A stretch of DNA of 64,000 nt from assembly GCA_018873245.2 (NCBI GenBank), contig JAEMBT020000007.1, forward strand, positions 3,091,129-3,155,128, read 5' to 3'. Shown one piece after another: positions 38,356-51,300 of the stretch; position 1 is the stretch's first letter; every line of letters starts with the position of its first letter. A model generated the notes under the pieces. That model had not been told where the DNA came from and made no database searches. It worked only from the letters and a program-made list of their open reading frames with translations. Both the position numbers and the translations under genes were made by a program. The stretch is from Archegozetes longisetosus (lineage: Eukaryota; Arthropoda; Arachnida; Sarcoptiformes; Trhypochthoniidae).

Positions 38356-38577
38356 ATGCAAAAATATATGAAAATATATTCTTCAAAGAATATTATATGC
38401 TTTGGATGCCTGACAGGTGAAAAATATGTGAGATACGGAGATGTATGTCTTCTATGCATTCCTTGTCGGATATTTTTGTATTCGATCTCTAATTTGCATA
38501 CCACATTATTACTGAAATATTACGAAGAAAAGAGAAAACTCTTGTTTTTAACTAATGGCAAAACAAATAATAAATAA
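38356..38577 (+). pseudogene. Cysteine-rich module, second copy in unit C
   Basis: 73-codon frame containing SSKNIICFGC, then LTGEKYVRYGDVCLLC, then IPCRIFLYS, then a basic tail LKYYEEKRKLLFLTNGKTNN. The best preserved of the copies: four to five cysteines in C-x2-C...C-x2-C-x2-C order, a YG pair and a following Phe. It resembles the start of a nuclear-receptor DNA-binding domain, but the gap between the pairs is longer than normal and no second finger is seen downstream. No plausible start codon; it would be an internal exon. Confidence 0.35.
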
Positions 38578-39692
38578 GATGATTTCTTCTTTGCCAATAA
38601 AATAATATTTCTCCTGAACTTTTATTTTTGGAGTGCTTCACATTTTATTAGTGCTAAAAATCTTATTCTAGATTGAGAAAGAAGTGGAATAAATTTTCAC
38701 CTGATTTTATTAGAGTTTGTTGCATTAAAAACGTGAATGAATAAACCTTGGGATAAAAGGAGAAAGATTTTATTCAGTTAAAACTATAAACAAAATCCTG
38801 TCAAAATCCTAGTTAGGATAGATTATTATTCAAGTTTCAGGAAGAATCTAGATAGATCATATTTATGTATTTTTCTTTTGTTCAATTTCTTGAGAAAAGT
38901 TCCAAAGATCTCATCAAAGCATCAATTTTTCGCCTTTTCTCAGATGTCTTATATATTTTACTTTTGACAGAAAAAATATCAAAAAATCGATTTAATGAAA
39001 GTAAATGAAAATAGTGAATAAAATTAGTGTCACATGGCAAAAATGATCGAGTTTCATAAGTTTTTCTATTTCTAAATCAAAAATTACTTCGTAGCTGATA
39101 TATTTGCACGAAAATTACCAGCATAACCTCTTAATAGCGTAAAATGTGTCCAAATTTTAAATTCATTTATTGATTCTCGTGAGAATTCAGACTTTAGACA
39201 GAATAGTACGAGAAAAATCCACTTACGTTCTGAAAAGTATTTCAAATTCTTAAACCCGAAGAGGATTAAAAAGCTAATTCTTAAGTTAAGTTTTAAAAGA
39301 ACTTTTTCTTTTGAAATTATTTTTATATGCTATAGACTTCTATCGAATTAGAAGAAATGTATGAAAAATTGAATTGATTTACATAATTTCTAAGGTTTCT
39401 GAAATATCCTTTTCCAATTTGACTTAATTACTTTGAAAAGTCGACTTTTTCTTAATTAGTAGAAGATTTAGTTCAAATCAAATACTCTAGAGAAACATTT
39501 GATTTTCTCAATCAGTTCGAAATTTACGTGAAAAACTTAAAAGGTTTATTTTAATAAAATGTGAAATTAAAAATCGTATTATTCTTTTCAAAGCTTACCA
39601 TTACTTGGTTTTATTCAAATCAAAGAATAAATTTTTTGGTGATTTTCGGTAAAATTTGATTTTTGAGCAACTTATTTGTTGGCAGCATTTAT

Positions 39693-39860
39693 ATGACAGG
39701 AGAGATATTATACTTGTATAATAGTCTATTGGTTAATGCGGTACAACAATGCCTTTCATTAATCACTTACAGCACTTTTTCTGCATCTCATTGTTTCTCA
39801 ATTGATTTAAAGCCTTTATTCAAAGTAATTAATCATCTGTTTTCTTTTATTATTATGTAG
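39693..39860 (+). pseudogene. MTEKILY ORF of unit C
   Basis: Reads MTGEILYLYNSLLVNAVQQC, then FSIDLKPLFKVINHLF, and stops at 39858-39860 about ten codons earlier than the unit D copy. Relative to units D and E it carries six extra bases (two codons) in frame. Family not recognised. Confidence 0.35.
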
Positions 39861-40480
39861 AAGCTTTTTTGAGCCAATTTTTATTATGAGATCATTTTCT
39901 CCTAGGATAAGACAAAATTTTGAATATCCTTTACTTAATGCGTAAAGATAATTAAAATTTCTAAGAATCTATTCTTTGAACTGATTATTCTTTCTACTTT
40001 AATTTAAAGTTTAGATGAACACTTTTAAATTATACATTAACTCAAATGTTAGAAGAGATTATATCTTTAAAGTATTTTAAGTGAATATATGATGCATTAA
40101 ATGTTAGATCATTGTAAAAAAATAAGTCTTTAGAATGTAAATTTTGTTGAATAATTCAAATAAAAGTTATATTTCAGCTTAAATAATTTTTTAAAATAGA
40201 ATTTGTAGCTTCAGCTTTTGGCTCAAGTTTAATACAAATATCATAGTTGTATATTTCAGTAGCATTTTTTTCTTTCTTTACTTAAGTTTCTTCAGTCCTC
40301 TATTTGTTCGCTTTATGTGGATAGCAAAGTATATAATAAATAAAATTGATTGAATTCAATAAGAAAAGTTAAAATTTGATTTTAATAATATCTGAAGATA
40401 TGTTTAATCCAATCACAGTAGGTTATGAACTTTTAAAAATCAATGAAATTTTTATATTAGATTAATATTACAGTTAGACT

Positions 40481-41589
40481 ATTTACAATGCTTTTGACTC
40501 TGGCCTGGAAAGCATCGACGCTTCTTGAAGAGCTGGCCCTTTGAGAATGTTGTGTAAACAACTTTTGTTTTTTAGTCAGCTCAGAATAATTCACAAAATG
40601 CACGTTTTAAAATTTTGATCATATTAAGAGAGTAATCAGAGAATTAATTGCGTGTGAACCATTTACTAACATTATATCCAATGAAAATAAACAATTTGAA
40701 AGATACTAACCTTTTTATTCATGTGCAGCAACCTATCTTGAAATCATAGCTTTATAATGCAATATTAAAAAGTCAAAAATGAGATTTCAGTAAGATTTTA
40801 AAAATTAGTTGAAGTGTTTCTTTTAACTAGTTTAATCAACTTCTTATCGATATCTTGAAGATCAAAACACAAATAAAGAAATATTGGACTCTTTCTTCAT
40901 TTGCTGGGAAATATTTTACATATGATTTTCTAACTGATTATATACTCTAATATTTAACGTATCATAATTTTCAAAAACCATCACAAACATATTGTGTTTG
41001 GAGAAAGAGAAGTTCTTTAACAGAATGCGGAGATGTATTTCTTATGAATTATTCTTAAGAAATTGAACAGTGAATCTATCAGCTCCTAGTAGTATACTCC
41101 ACGTAATAATAATTTATCAGTTGAAACAAATATTAATTGAGAAAATGCAATTGATATGGAAAATAACTTTTTCGGGTACAATAATGATACCTTAATACTC
41201 AGTCAATATGAATATTTCTAAGTATATGTTCGATTAAATTTAATCAATTATATGAGGTTAAAGTATAAAATCTGCAATTTTGTTTGTATAGAATCGATTT
41301 GACTTGATCAACATGTTTTCATTAATTTTGATTTGACTTTCTCAATGCAAAAGCTATCTTTAAAAAATTTTAATCTCGTCAGTTCTAAATTAGTGTCTAA
41401 ATTCACCATGAAACTCTTGTCTGATTTGTGAGATAGGATGATCACCTGTAGTCAGCTCGAAAAGTAGACACAAAATATCAAATTGCAACACTAATTCAGA
41501 TTCTTGAAAAACTATATAGTCTACATGATTTCTGAAATTTAACTTACTTGTAGACTACTAAAATATATTATTTTAACCTTCCAACTTCA
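40481..41589. other. No gene recognised
   Basis: Spacer between unit C and the ABC transporter fossil. The patch 40497-40550 (CTGGCCTGGAAAGCATC...) is unusually G+C-rich for this window and could be an exon remnant, but neither strand gives a recognisable peptide. Confidence 0.45.
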
Positions 41590-44500
41590 GATATTTTCAC
41601 TTTCTTTTTGTATTACTGAGTCAGCCCCACCTTTTCGAAGCTTTAATAAAATTTGGAACTTTTAAGGAAAATTCTTTATGCTATTGGGATCGAGTGGTTG
41701 TAGGAAAACCACGCTTTTGTGGTTAGCATTGTACTTATTGAATCCAATAAGTGGTTGTGTTCGCGTTTCCTGTATGAGACTTTACAGAAAAAGAACATTC
41801 TAAGCAACGTAGTTGGATATATTCCTCTATAAGCTAATCTATTCAATAAGTTTTCTATCGAAGAAGTTTTATGCTACTCTAGATCTTTATATAATTTGGA
41901 TGTAAATACTATTTATAAGTGAATATCACATTAGTTTGAGTTATTAAATATCCCACAAAGAGAGGAAAATGTTTTTCAATTAAGGATAGACAAAAGAGAT
42001 TAGATTCAATAATAGTTATGTTCATAAACCGCTGCTTCTGATTTTAGGTGAGCGTACAGTTGAAATTGATCTTTTTCTCAGATATCACATTTGAAACTAT
42101 CTAAAAAATGGCACGAAAAAGATCTTGAAAATGCTAATGAGTTTTTCCGTTATACTTGTTTTGAATTTAAGATCCTTTGTGCACATGTAAAGGTCGAGTT
42201 TTCATGAGAATTGGTTTCTAATAAAAATCTGTTTTAGACATCTTTCGTTAAAAGCCTAACCTGAGTTTAATGTCAAAAAATTCCTGATTACCAAAAAATT
42301 CATGGTTGTGCTCTATTATCTCAATTTTTTATATATTTACAGAAGAAATTTTTAATATTAGACTTCAATTTTCATGCTATAAAAAATTTAAATATAAAAT
42401 TATTGAACTTGGTTAGAAAGTATTAATACATTCGACAAGTTATCATTCGTTTGATTTAACATCAGTTGATAGTTTTCTAATTCAATTTTTATATATACAA
42501 CTATTTTTGTAACTCTAGATTGATATTCCTGAAATGCAATCAGACTATTTTACAGTTCATTAATTATTCTTTAATATAATGGAAGAGGAATCTAGTAAAT
42601 TTTAAATATTATTCAGAGTTGTCATCTCTTGAAATTTTTTAGTTTCATCTAGTTTTTCGAGGATATTGGTGCTTTCAAGATAAAACTCTTAATATTTTTA
42701 TGGTTTTCTGAGCAAACTTGGAAATTCTTTTCATTACTTTGTCAACCACCAGCGTGAACATTTCTTAGGTTTAAACTGAATTTTTTGAAGCAACAGCTCT
42801 AAGATTAATATTAAGGTTTCTCTTTGAAAGTTTTTCGCCTAAGTCTTTCCTATTGAAAGGTCGTGTCCGTATCTTTATATATAATTTTATTGTTCTTAAA
42901 GGCTTAACAGTTATAATAACAAAACATTAGATAAAAGAAGCGAAAAATAAGTCGACAGTTTCTTTCATAAATTCAGGAATGTTATAAACATAATCAGAAC
43001 CCAGTGAATTAATGTTTGGTATAGAAATGTTACATTAGAAGATGATTCTTCCAATTGTGCGATGGTAAAAATAAGATAAAATCTTAGAAATCACTACAAT
43101 CACAGAATCACGAAGAGTACAACTTTAAGGACAAATATCCTTAGAACAATAAAATCTTTCAGATTTCGAAAGGATTAAAGTTTTTACGAGAACTTATAAG
43201 TGAGTATTCAGCAATTGTGCAATATTATTTACATTCATTTTATTACCTGTTATGGAGATAACACTTTTCTTTCTCTTCACTGGACAGAAGCAGAAAAATC
43301 TGCATATGAACCCGAATTTATGGGTAACCTTTCAAAAATATTCCTAAAAGGCATAGATAAAATACTAATTCATGAAGATTATTATTCATCAAAAGAACTT
43401 GTTATTGAATCAGTGGCAAAAGGGAGAGCATTTTACACAATCTCAGAGGATTTTAGTAACAATTTCACTACCAGAGTTCTAGACGCAAATAGTATGATAG
43501 AAGACGAAGAAATAGTTAAATAACGCAAATTGTTCCGTCAGATGATGTACTTTTCACTTTCTTATAGATAGTTTGCAGAAATTTATAATGAGTTTCAATA
43601 CTCTTAGCTATATTCTGCTAGCATCTACGATACCGTTTTAGTGTCGCAAACCTATATATGGCTCGACCGAATGATCCACTTGTGAATTTACAACTCCACG
43701 AGTTATAAAAGCGGTTGTGTATCTGACTTTTATTGTAATGATTGCATTTATAATAGTACTCGGGCGTAAAAAATGGACATATCGATAGATCACTTGCTGC
43801 TGGTGTTAGTCACATTGGAATCTTTATTTTAAATATTATTATGCTATTTATAGCTTTATGACGGAAGTATTACTCTCAGTAATAGTTTCATTCCTTGCGT
43901 TTGAGATTCCTTTGAAAGGTCACGTTTCGAATACTTTCGCCATTATTCTATTGCAAAGTCTACAAGGAGTAAGTTTTGATCCTATAATTTCTGTTACTGT
44001 ACTGATGAGGCGATAGCTTTTGTAAGTATCTACTGGTCATTTAAATTGAGAAAATCGTTCAAACTTACTGGGAATAGAACTTACTCGAGCTTTGATCTAT
44101 TTGAAGTTTAAAAAATTCAAGCCTATCAAGCAGACTTTCAACGAATTTAAAGAGCTAGATCGAAAATCTTGGCTGCTACTGTTTTGTCACTGAGAAATAC
44201 TTTAGAGAAATACGTTACTGAGTATTAGTTTTAAGTTTGAGACTTTAAAGACTAAGTTTTCTTAAAAAACATTGTAAGAAATGAGGAAATTGTATCTAAG
44301 TGCACATGATATATTTATCATTAGAGTCATCCTTCAAGAATTTACTTTAAATTTCCAATGATTTTTGAAAATTCTAGCTTAAAAATGAAAAATACGGAGA
44401 CTATTTAGTGAAAATGGAACCGATTTTGAGTCAAAAGAAATGGTCAAAATTTTGAGACTCAATAGATAAATCTTGAGACGTAGAAAACTTATTGAATAAA

Positions 44501-44965
44501 CGATTTCAATATCCAAGACCTTATTTAACATAATACTAAAATTTTACAGGATTAGGAGAATAAATTATTAACCACAGATTTAAATTATCTGATGAGTTGC
44601 TACAGTTTCCAAGTTATACGTTATATGTTATATTAACAAGTTAAATAAGATTCCAAAATAGCACTTTTGAAGTAAAAAGCATCGAGCTTTACAAGTTCAA
44701 GCTCATAAATTTTAGAAAAATACTAGGAAGCTATCTCTATATCCATTATTTTTTATAGGTTGTGCTTATTTTTGTATCCCTATGTGAATTTTTCTAGTCT
44801 CATCTGGCCTTGGAAGCAGTTCCTCAGAAAGTTGGTAAAATATCATAATTTACTCCATTGACTTTGCCCATCGAAGCATTAAGTTCTATCTTATTGAGAG
44901 GTTGGAGTATTCTTCACGCACAAGTGCTTTTCGGTTATCTAATAAGCGCCTCGTATACTATCATT
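41590..44965 (+). pseudogene. ABC half-transporter fossil, ABCH/ABCG-like
   Basis: A dead ABC transporter with domains still in order: nucleotide-binding domain, then membrane domain. The Walker A region at 41672-41803 reads FFMLLGSSGCRKTTLL, with Arg where the invariant GKT Gly should be. VVGYIPL then NLFNKFSIEEVLCYSRSLY follows (about 41810-41900), the Q-loop part of ABCG/ABCH domains. Near 42030-42080 a shifted frame reads HKPLLLILGERTVEID, a Walker B where DEP has become GER. The extracellular loop is open at 43200-43523 (FLKGIDK, YYSSKELVIESVAKGRAFY, FSNNFTTR). Membrane helices follow near 43857 (FMTEVLLSVIVSFLAFEIP, then LLQSLQG). The end at 44861-44961 reads TLPIEALSSILLRGWSI, the usual C-terminal block. 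Many stops and frameshifts separate the pieces. ABCH is my best guess because it is the common arthropod group of this layout; ABCG is possible. Confidence 0.82.
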
Positions 44966-47099
44966 CTTCTAATAAGCACTGCGTTAACATTTTGAATGAA
45001 CTTCAAAATGAAATTAACTTTTCTCACACCATATTTATATTTAAATATATTCTCATTGATTCTGTTATGATGTTTATTTATATGGTTGCCAAATGTGCAA
45101 TCTTGGTTAGTAATTTGCAAGCAAATTTGAAGTGCTCTGTATAAGAAAATATAACAAAATTGACCATCTGCTCCAAACGATCAAAACTCAACATGGAATC
45201 ATGTAAACTAGTGTTTTACTAAAACAAATTATATTATTTAAGGACAATAGTTCTGTAAAACTACAATAAAACATGTTCCTTAAAGATTCATCAACTTGAA
45301 ATTATCAAATCCTGAAAGTTCCGAGGCAAAAGAACATTTATTTAAGTGCTAATGTAAAGATTGAGCTAAAAGAGATTCAGTAGCTCCGGTATATATGGAA
45401 CATAGTACAGCATTTTATTTACAGCCTTTCATTTACATACTTATAAGAATTCTCAATAAATATATTAACCTCATTCAAGTGCTTCGTGAGCAATATATGC
45501 AATAATTTAACATAAAGACAAGTCAGTACTGTATTTATTACTAGTATTTATTTTAACGGAAAAAGCTTATGTTTAAATCAGAAATCAAATCAAAGTTCCG
45601 GTTGACATTTAAAGTTATTTGGTAGCAGTCTGGAAACCACTCAAGTCACAATTGTATAAGGGTCAGATCCAGTTGGGGTTTGGACCCCTTTTAGTGACAT
45701 CTCAAACTCATATCCTTGGAGTTAACAATTTTTTGAGAATTTTGTTTAACCTTTTTGAAAGTTCCAGTATTTCTGGTATTTCGATCGATAAATTTCTGAT
45801 CTCATCACTATTTCTAATTTAATCAAAGTATAATTGACAATTAATGTGTTAGAAGTACAATTTCTTCGAGTAATATAGCCGAAACGATTCTTATGAATTT
45901 GTGATTTCTATCATTAGTTATTATATCGTCGAGTGAGTGGCATAAAGCTCTATCTGTAATTGAAGTAAAATTGTAAATAGAACTTTATAAAACTAACACG
46001 ACGACATGTCTGATATCGTAAAATACTTAGGCTTGAAAGAAAAAATTATTAAATGATTTTTCAACGTATTCTTGATTTATTCTTCACCTTCAGCAATTAA
46101 AATCTCACAAGTCTGTAAATGATCCAACCGCTAAATAGTAATTAAACTGTATATTTACCGCAAGTTCTATTTACTATAATCCCTTTGACTTGTAATTGTT
46201 TTAAGTACAAAGATTTTGAATAAATTTGCACTGCAAATACTGTTAGAATTTATCTTATTAACTAAAAACTAGTTTAGCTAAAATTTAAACTGAATATTCC
46301 TTCAAAAATTTTGCTAATAAGAAACTTAAAATTATAAGTATTAAAAGCAAACTTTGAACAACGAATTTGGAAAGTTAGTGATTATAACTGAATTTTCTGT
46401 TGGTTACCTCTAACTAATTACTTAATATCCATTTCCTCTTTTAGCTTATTTTTGACTGTAAAATGGTTTCTTGGTATACGTTTCTATACAAATTCAACTA
46501 TTTTCTTCCCCTTCCCTGGTTTTAAGTTAAATGTTCATTTGCAATTTTGAGTTAATAGCCATAAGATGTTGGAACCATTTGTGACGGAAAAATTAATTAT
46601 CTTTTATTTCGCGTTTCTCACTTTGCTCAGATGTCACACTAAACAATGAAATGGTGAACACTTGAGCCTAGAGATTACTTCTTTGAGTGACCAAAGTATC
46701 GTCAAATGGTTCATCAATCATCGTATGAAATATTTATAGACTATCCTTAAAATATCGGCAATCAATCAAAAATGGTTAATAGACTGAAATTGAAACATTC
46801 CTAGAAAAATGGACTAACCTTTCAAACGAGAGATCGATACAGTTTGAAGCAATACTTTCAGTGAGATTACATGAAAAATAAAACTTTATTTCTTTTATTC
46901 TATTCAATCCTAACTAGAACAATCGAAACCTTTTTCAATGATCTAGTTTTTGAACAAGTTGCATCTCTCTTGTTCTCCACATTTGATTGCCTCACATTTG
47001 ATCTCATTTTTGCAATATCTCAAACTTATAGCATAAGTAATAAAAACCTAAGGGTCATAAATTCACGTAAAATTTGAAACACGAGTAAATGGCTCGGCA
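44966..47099. other. No gene recognised
   Basis: Spacer after the ABC transporter fossil. A G+C-richer patch at 45600-45720 contains short frames on both strands without recognisable content. Confidence 0.5.
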
Positions 47100-50000
47100 T
47101 TAAAATAAATCGCATTTTTTATACAAAATTAAGTTTAAAGCCTTTTTGGTGTTCATATTCTCTATAAAGTTATGTTTTTTAGTATATATTATCTCTGACG
47201 TGAATAAAAATATAGTTGAGTGTTTCTTTTTTGACCAATTTTTGCAGTAATCTTTTTTTCTCTAAAACAAATATTCTTCATCACTATCTAATCAAGATAT
47301 CCTCAAGTATTTTAAGCTTACTATTAAGACAAAAGATCACTAATTTCTAAGTAAAACATATTTTATTTCTCTTCTGATTTCGATGTATCTTTTTCTTTAA
47401 AATTTGATTCGACTGATAGATTTACAATAATTCAAAATTCAGCAAATATTTGCTTTTAATATGCCAATGGTAATCAATCAAATGATGTGATGCTCGATTT
47501 ATTTAATTGCTTCAGCTATAAAACACTAGGCGATGTAGGAGCAGGTTAAAAATGTTTCAAAATTTCCCTTTTATTCAATTCGTAGTTTAATTCGTTTATA
47601 AATGAGCACAAAAACAATTTTTTCAAATGTTCAATGGCAAGAATTAAAATATATCAATATTCCTGACTTTAGTTCTCTGTCAACTGTTTAAAGACACTGT
47701 GTATTTTCCCATTAAAGCAATTGATGAGAAATAGCAGCAAAATTTTTCTTTCATGAACTAGAGCGCGATAAAACTAAAGGTATTGTAAGAAAATAATACA
47801 TAAAAATTAAAATGAAAAATCGTTAGATTATGTATAAAATAGAACAGGTCATAAAATTTGAAGCAAAAATTTTCTTTGAAGATGATTACGAAAGTGCGCT
47901 CAATCTATTTTAATAATAATAGTTTAAGTAATACCTTCTGAAAATTTTCATTTGATCATTTGACGCGATCAAACTTTGTAATTGAAAATATTAACAAAAA
48001 CCTATTAAATGTTTACAAAAATTTTAGTTAAAATAATAGAAGTTCTTCAAATTAGTAGATAAGCTTCAGACGATAAGTTTTTCTATTTTTTTGAAAAGCT
48101 TTTGAACTCATGCAATATTTCTATTGGTTTTAGACATTGTTTACTATTTTGAGGATTACAATAAAGAATAATATAGCTAATAAATTCATTCATTATCAAC
48201 ACTAGGACAGCTGGAATAGTGCCAATTATATCGTGCTAACCTTGAATTAGTAAACCATTAAGTCTTCGAATAAATACTAGAGATCAACTCGAAAAATACT
48301 ATTGGTTCTATCCGAAAGGAATTTTGGAAAAATTTAAGACTGTTTTGGAAATAATAACAGTTGATTCACTGGGTAAAGTGATATTAATTTAGACTTAATC
48401 AATATTCAGTTAAAGATAGGAAAACGTAAGAAAACGCTGAACAAAAATACAAAATACTTAATCAAAACGACTTAATGTTATAATTAGAGAAACTATAAAC
48501 TCTATGCAAAATATAGTTTAATACTAGTCTTATGCTGTGCTAATGAGATGTTGGTATAAATATTTTGCAAAGATCTTTTCTCCTTCAAGTGTATGATCAT
48601 TTAATTAAATAATAGTTCTGCTTTCAATAACTATCCAATTAAACGACTAATCACTAAAGTTGTAAAAAATCTTTGTGATATACCTGTTCTCAAGTATACT
48701 TTTATTCTCAATAAAAAAATATCACTAAAAAAGGCAATCTTATATCTATCCTTTCAAGTATTCGAAAAATTGTTGTACAATGTTTCAAAGATTCATTATA
48801 TAGGAAACGTATGAAATAATTTTCAATCCGCAAGAGTCAGATAGTTCTTTAAGACTGAGTCTGGCCTTGAGTCCAGGCTACCAACGTCTAGATATTGAAT
48901 GGGATACCTAGACTTTGGGCGATCTGTCAAGATTTTCAAAAGACCTGTACCTGAACATTTATCAGAAGAATTTGAGGACTTCCAACAGGAAGAAAAATAA
49001 ATCCTGATTTTTCTTATTATAATCCGAAAATAAACATAGATAGTGTCTTGTATTAACCTATTCATTGTCTAAGCTATCACATTCATATTTTTTGTTTTTA
49101 AATATTTCAACCTCTTGTATATCCGATTGTATTTTGAAAAGATTTTATTGAGCAAATATAAGAATGTAATCAATAAGCCATAATTTGAATAAAAATTTCG
49201 AGTTTGCCTGGTAATTTTTCAAATATTGACTGGCTTTAAAGGGTCGTAATCCTGCTCAAGCCTCATATACCTGGTTTTAAAGAACGAAAATTATAATAAT
49301 GACTACTGAAGAAAAATCAAATAAATAAGAGATTGTTATAAACTTAGCATTTATGATATTGAGTACTAAAATATCATGCATTATTTTTTGAAACATGGAA
49401 AAATTTCAGAATAAATCTTCAGAAGAAATATGCAGAAATACATATGCATCGCAGATGAAAATCATGTGAGAGATAAGCAAAAGATATGTGTCTTCTAAGT
49501 ATTTCTTGTTTCATATTTTTGAATTGAATTTCTAACTAACAGAAGGTATTACTAGAGAAGAAAAATTTCTCGTTCTTCCAACTAATGGCAAAGCTAATGC
49601 TAAGCAGCTGATGGATAAGAATTTTTCTCCGCTAATAATTTTGAAATCTTTTAAAACATTTGTATGTAAAGTGCATTACATTTCTACTAACACTAAAAGA
49701 TTGATTGTAGATTCAGAACGAAGAGAAATAAATTTTCACTTAATTTTATTATAAAACTCTTTGCAGAGAAAACATGAATGAATAAAACTAGTGACAAAAG
49801 AATAGAAAGAATTTGATTCAATAAAGAATAAGGAATAGAATTCCGCTGCAAATCACCATTTGAATAGATTATATTCAGATTTTAGAATAATTCAGAACTG
49901 TCATAATCAAAATTTTATTGCTAATTAAATATTTTAAGCGAACTTTCAAAGATCTTGTACAAATTGCTTCTCGGATAACTATCTCATCTGAGCAAAAACT

Positions 50001-51300
50001 TTTCATCTACTCTTAAAAGTAATAAATTTCACTCTTTGATATTGAAAAATCCAAAAGAGTTTAAATGAAAGTCAATAAACTAGAAGAGAATGGGATTAAG
50101 GTCATATAGCAAAATTCTCAAGTTTTATAAGTTTTTCTCATTTTAAAGTAAAAAATTACTTCAAAGTTGAGAATTTGTGCAAAAATAATCAACAGAATTT
50201 CTAGATAGACTATAATGTATCAAAACTGTTACTACATTTATCGATTCTCTCCAGAATTCAGATTTTTATTTAAAAAATATCAGAAAGAATCTGAAATTCT
50301 TATACTCAAAGAAGATAAAAATTAACTATTTCTCAACAAGTTGATTATAGAAGGAATTTTTAGGTTATTTCTCACTATTATTAACAATAGTATTCTATCA
50401 AGTTAGATTCAATGTGCAAAAATACAATTTATATCGAAATATTTGAAGAATTTCAAAACAATTGTTTCCATTTGAACTCTATGTCGTAACTGCTTGAAAT
50501 GGTTCTTTCTTACGAAGTTAATAGCAATTCGATGTGAATCCAATGCTATAAAGACACACTTGATCTTCGTATAGATTGTTTTAAAAGCAACTGATCTTTG
50601 ATGAGATCATTTTTAGCCAAATTTTTTTATAAAACAATTTTTTGTTGTGGTATTTATATGACAGAAAAGATATTATATGATAATCTATTGATTAAAGTCT
50701 CACAGCAATTCTATTCATTAATCATTTCCAACACTTGCTTTGCATTCATTGTTTCTCAACTGATTTTAAGCCTAATATTCAAAGCAATTAATCATTTATT
50801 CTTCTTTTATTATTATATAAAAGCTTTTTTGAGCCAATTTTTATTATGAGATTCTATTCTTTCGGAAATAGAAAAAATTCTAATATACCCTACAATAATT
50901 CGAATTTTAAGGAGTCTATTCTTTAAACTTATCATTATTTTTACTTTGACTAAAGGTTTAACTCAAACATTTTTGTTCATACTTTGGGTGAAGATTGTAA
51001 GACAAATTTTTAAGATTTAGTGTTTTAAAGAGATTTATAAATAAGGGATTCACAAAAATTAATATAATCATTAATTTTCTATTGGAGCATAAATACTCTA
51101 TAAAGTTATCATTGAAGTGTCCTTATGTTCTTAAAAGAAAGTTTTCATGCACTCAATTTGTAAAATACGAAGCTCTTTGTTGTATTTGACTCAAGTTTTA
51201 TATAAGCTCTCACTTGATTGAACTTCTGTTTAGAAGTCCCCTATTTTTCATTTAAATGATAAAAAGTATCATAAAGTTCTAACTTAATTACTAAGCTATT
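47100..51300 (+). repeat. Unit D, direct copy of unit C without the mariner element
   Basis: Partner of 35030-40480 by the anchors given there. The cysteine-rich block at 49430-49600 is badly broken here: the conserved nucleotides (TGTGTCTTCTAAGTATTTCT) now contain a stop. The region 48820-48980 carries a G+C-richer patch with GAGTC/GAGTCC words. No intact gene. Confidence 0.7.
50658..50849 (+). pseudogene. MTEKILY ORF of unit D
   Basis: Begins MTEKILYDNLLIKVSQQFYS and ends KAFLSQFLL at 50849; the frame is also open upstream to 50598. Compared with unit C, a one-base loss and a one-base gain about 20 bases apart change the residues between Cys and the INHLF block but restore the frame. This is the longest of the three copies. 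Confidence 0.35.

Larger units (their letters stand above)
35030..40480 (+). repeat. Unit C, with an internal mariner insertion
   Basis: Direct copy of 47100-51300. Anchors are 35060 with 47125 (ACAAAATTAAGTTTAAAGCC), 35110-35150 with 47170-47210, 35420 with 47475 (ATCAAATGAT), 38200 with 49260 (CTCAAGCC.CATATACC), 39690 with 50655 (ATATGACAG) and 40230 with 51190 (GACTCAAGTTT-like). The cysteine-rich block occurs twice (36.37 and 38.4 kb), with the mariner element between them, suggesting a tandem duplication inside this unit. The 3' end (40290-40480) matches the carboxylesterase leader block. Confidence 0.7.
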
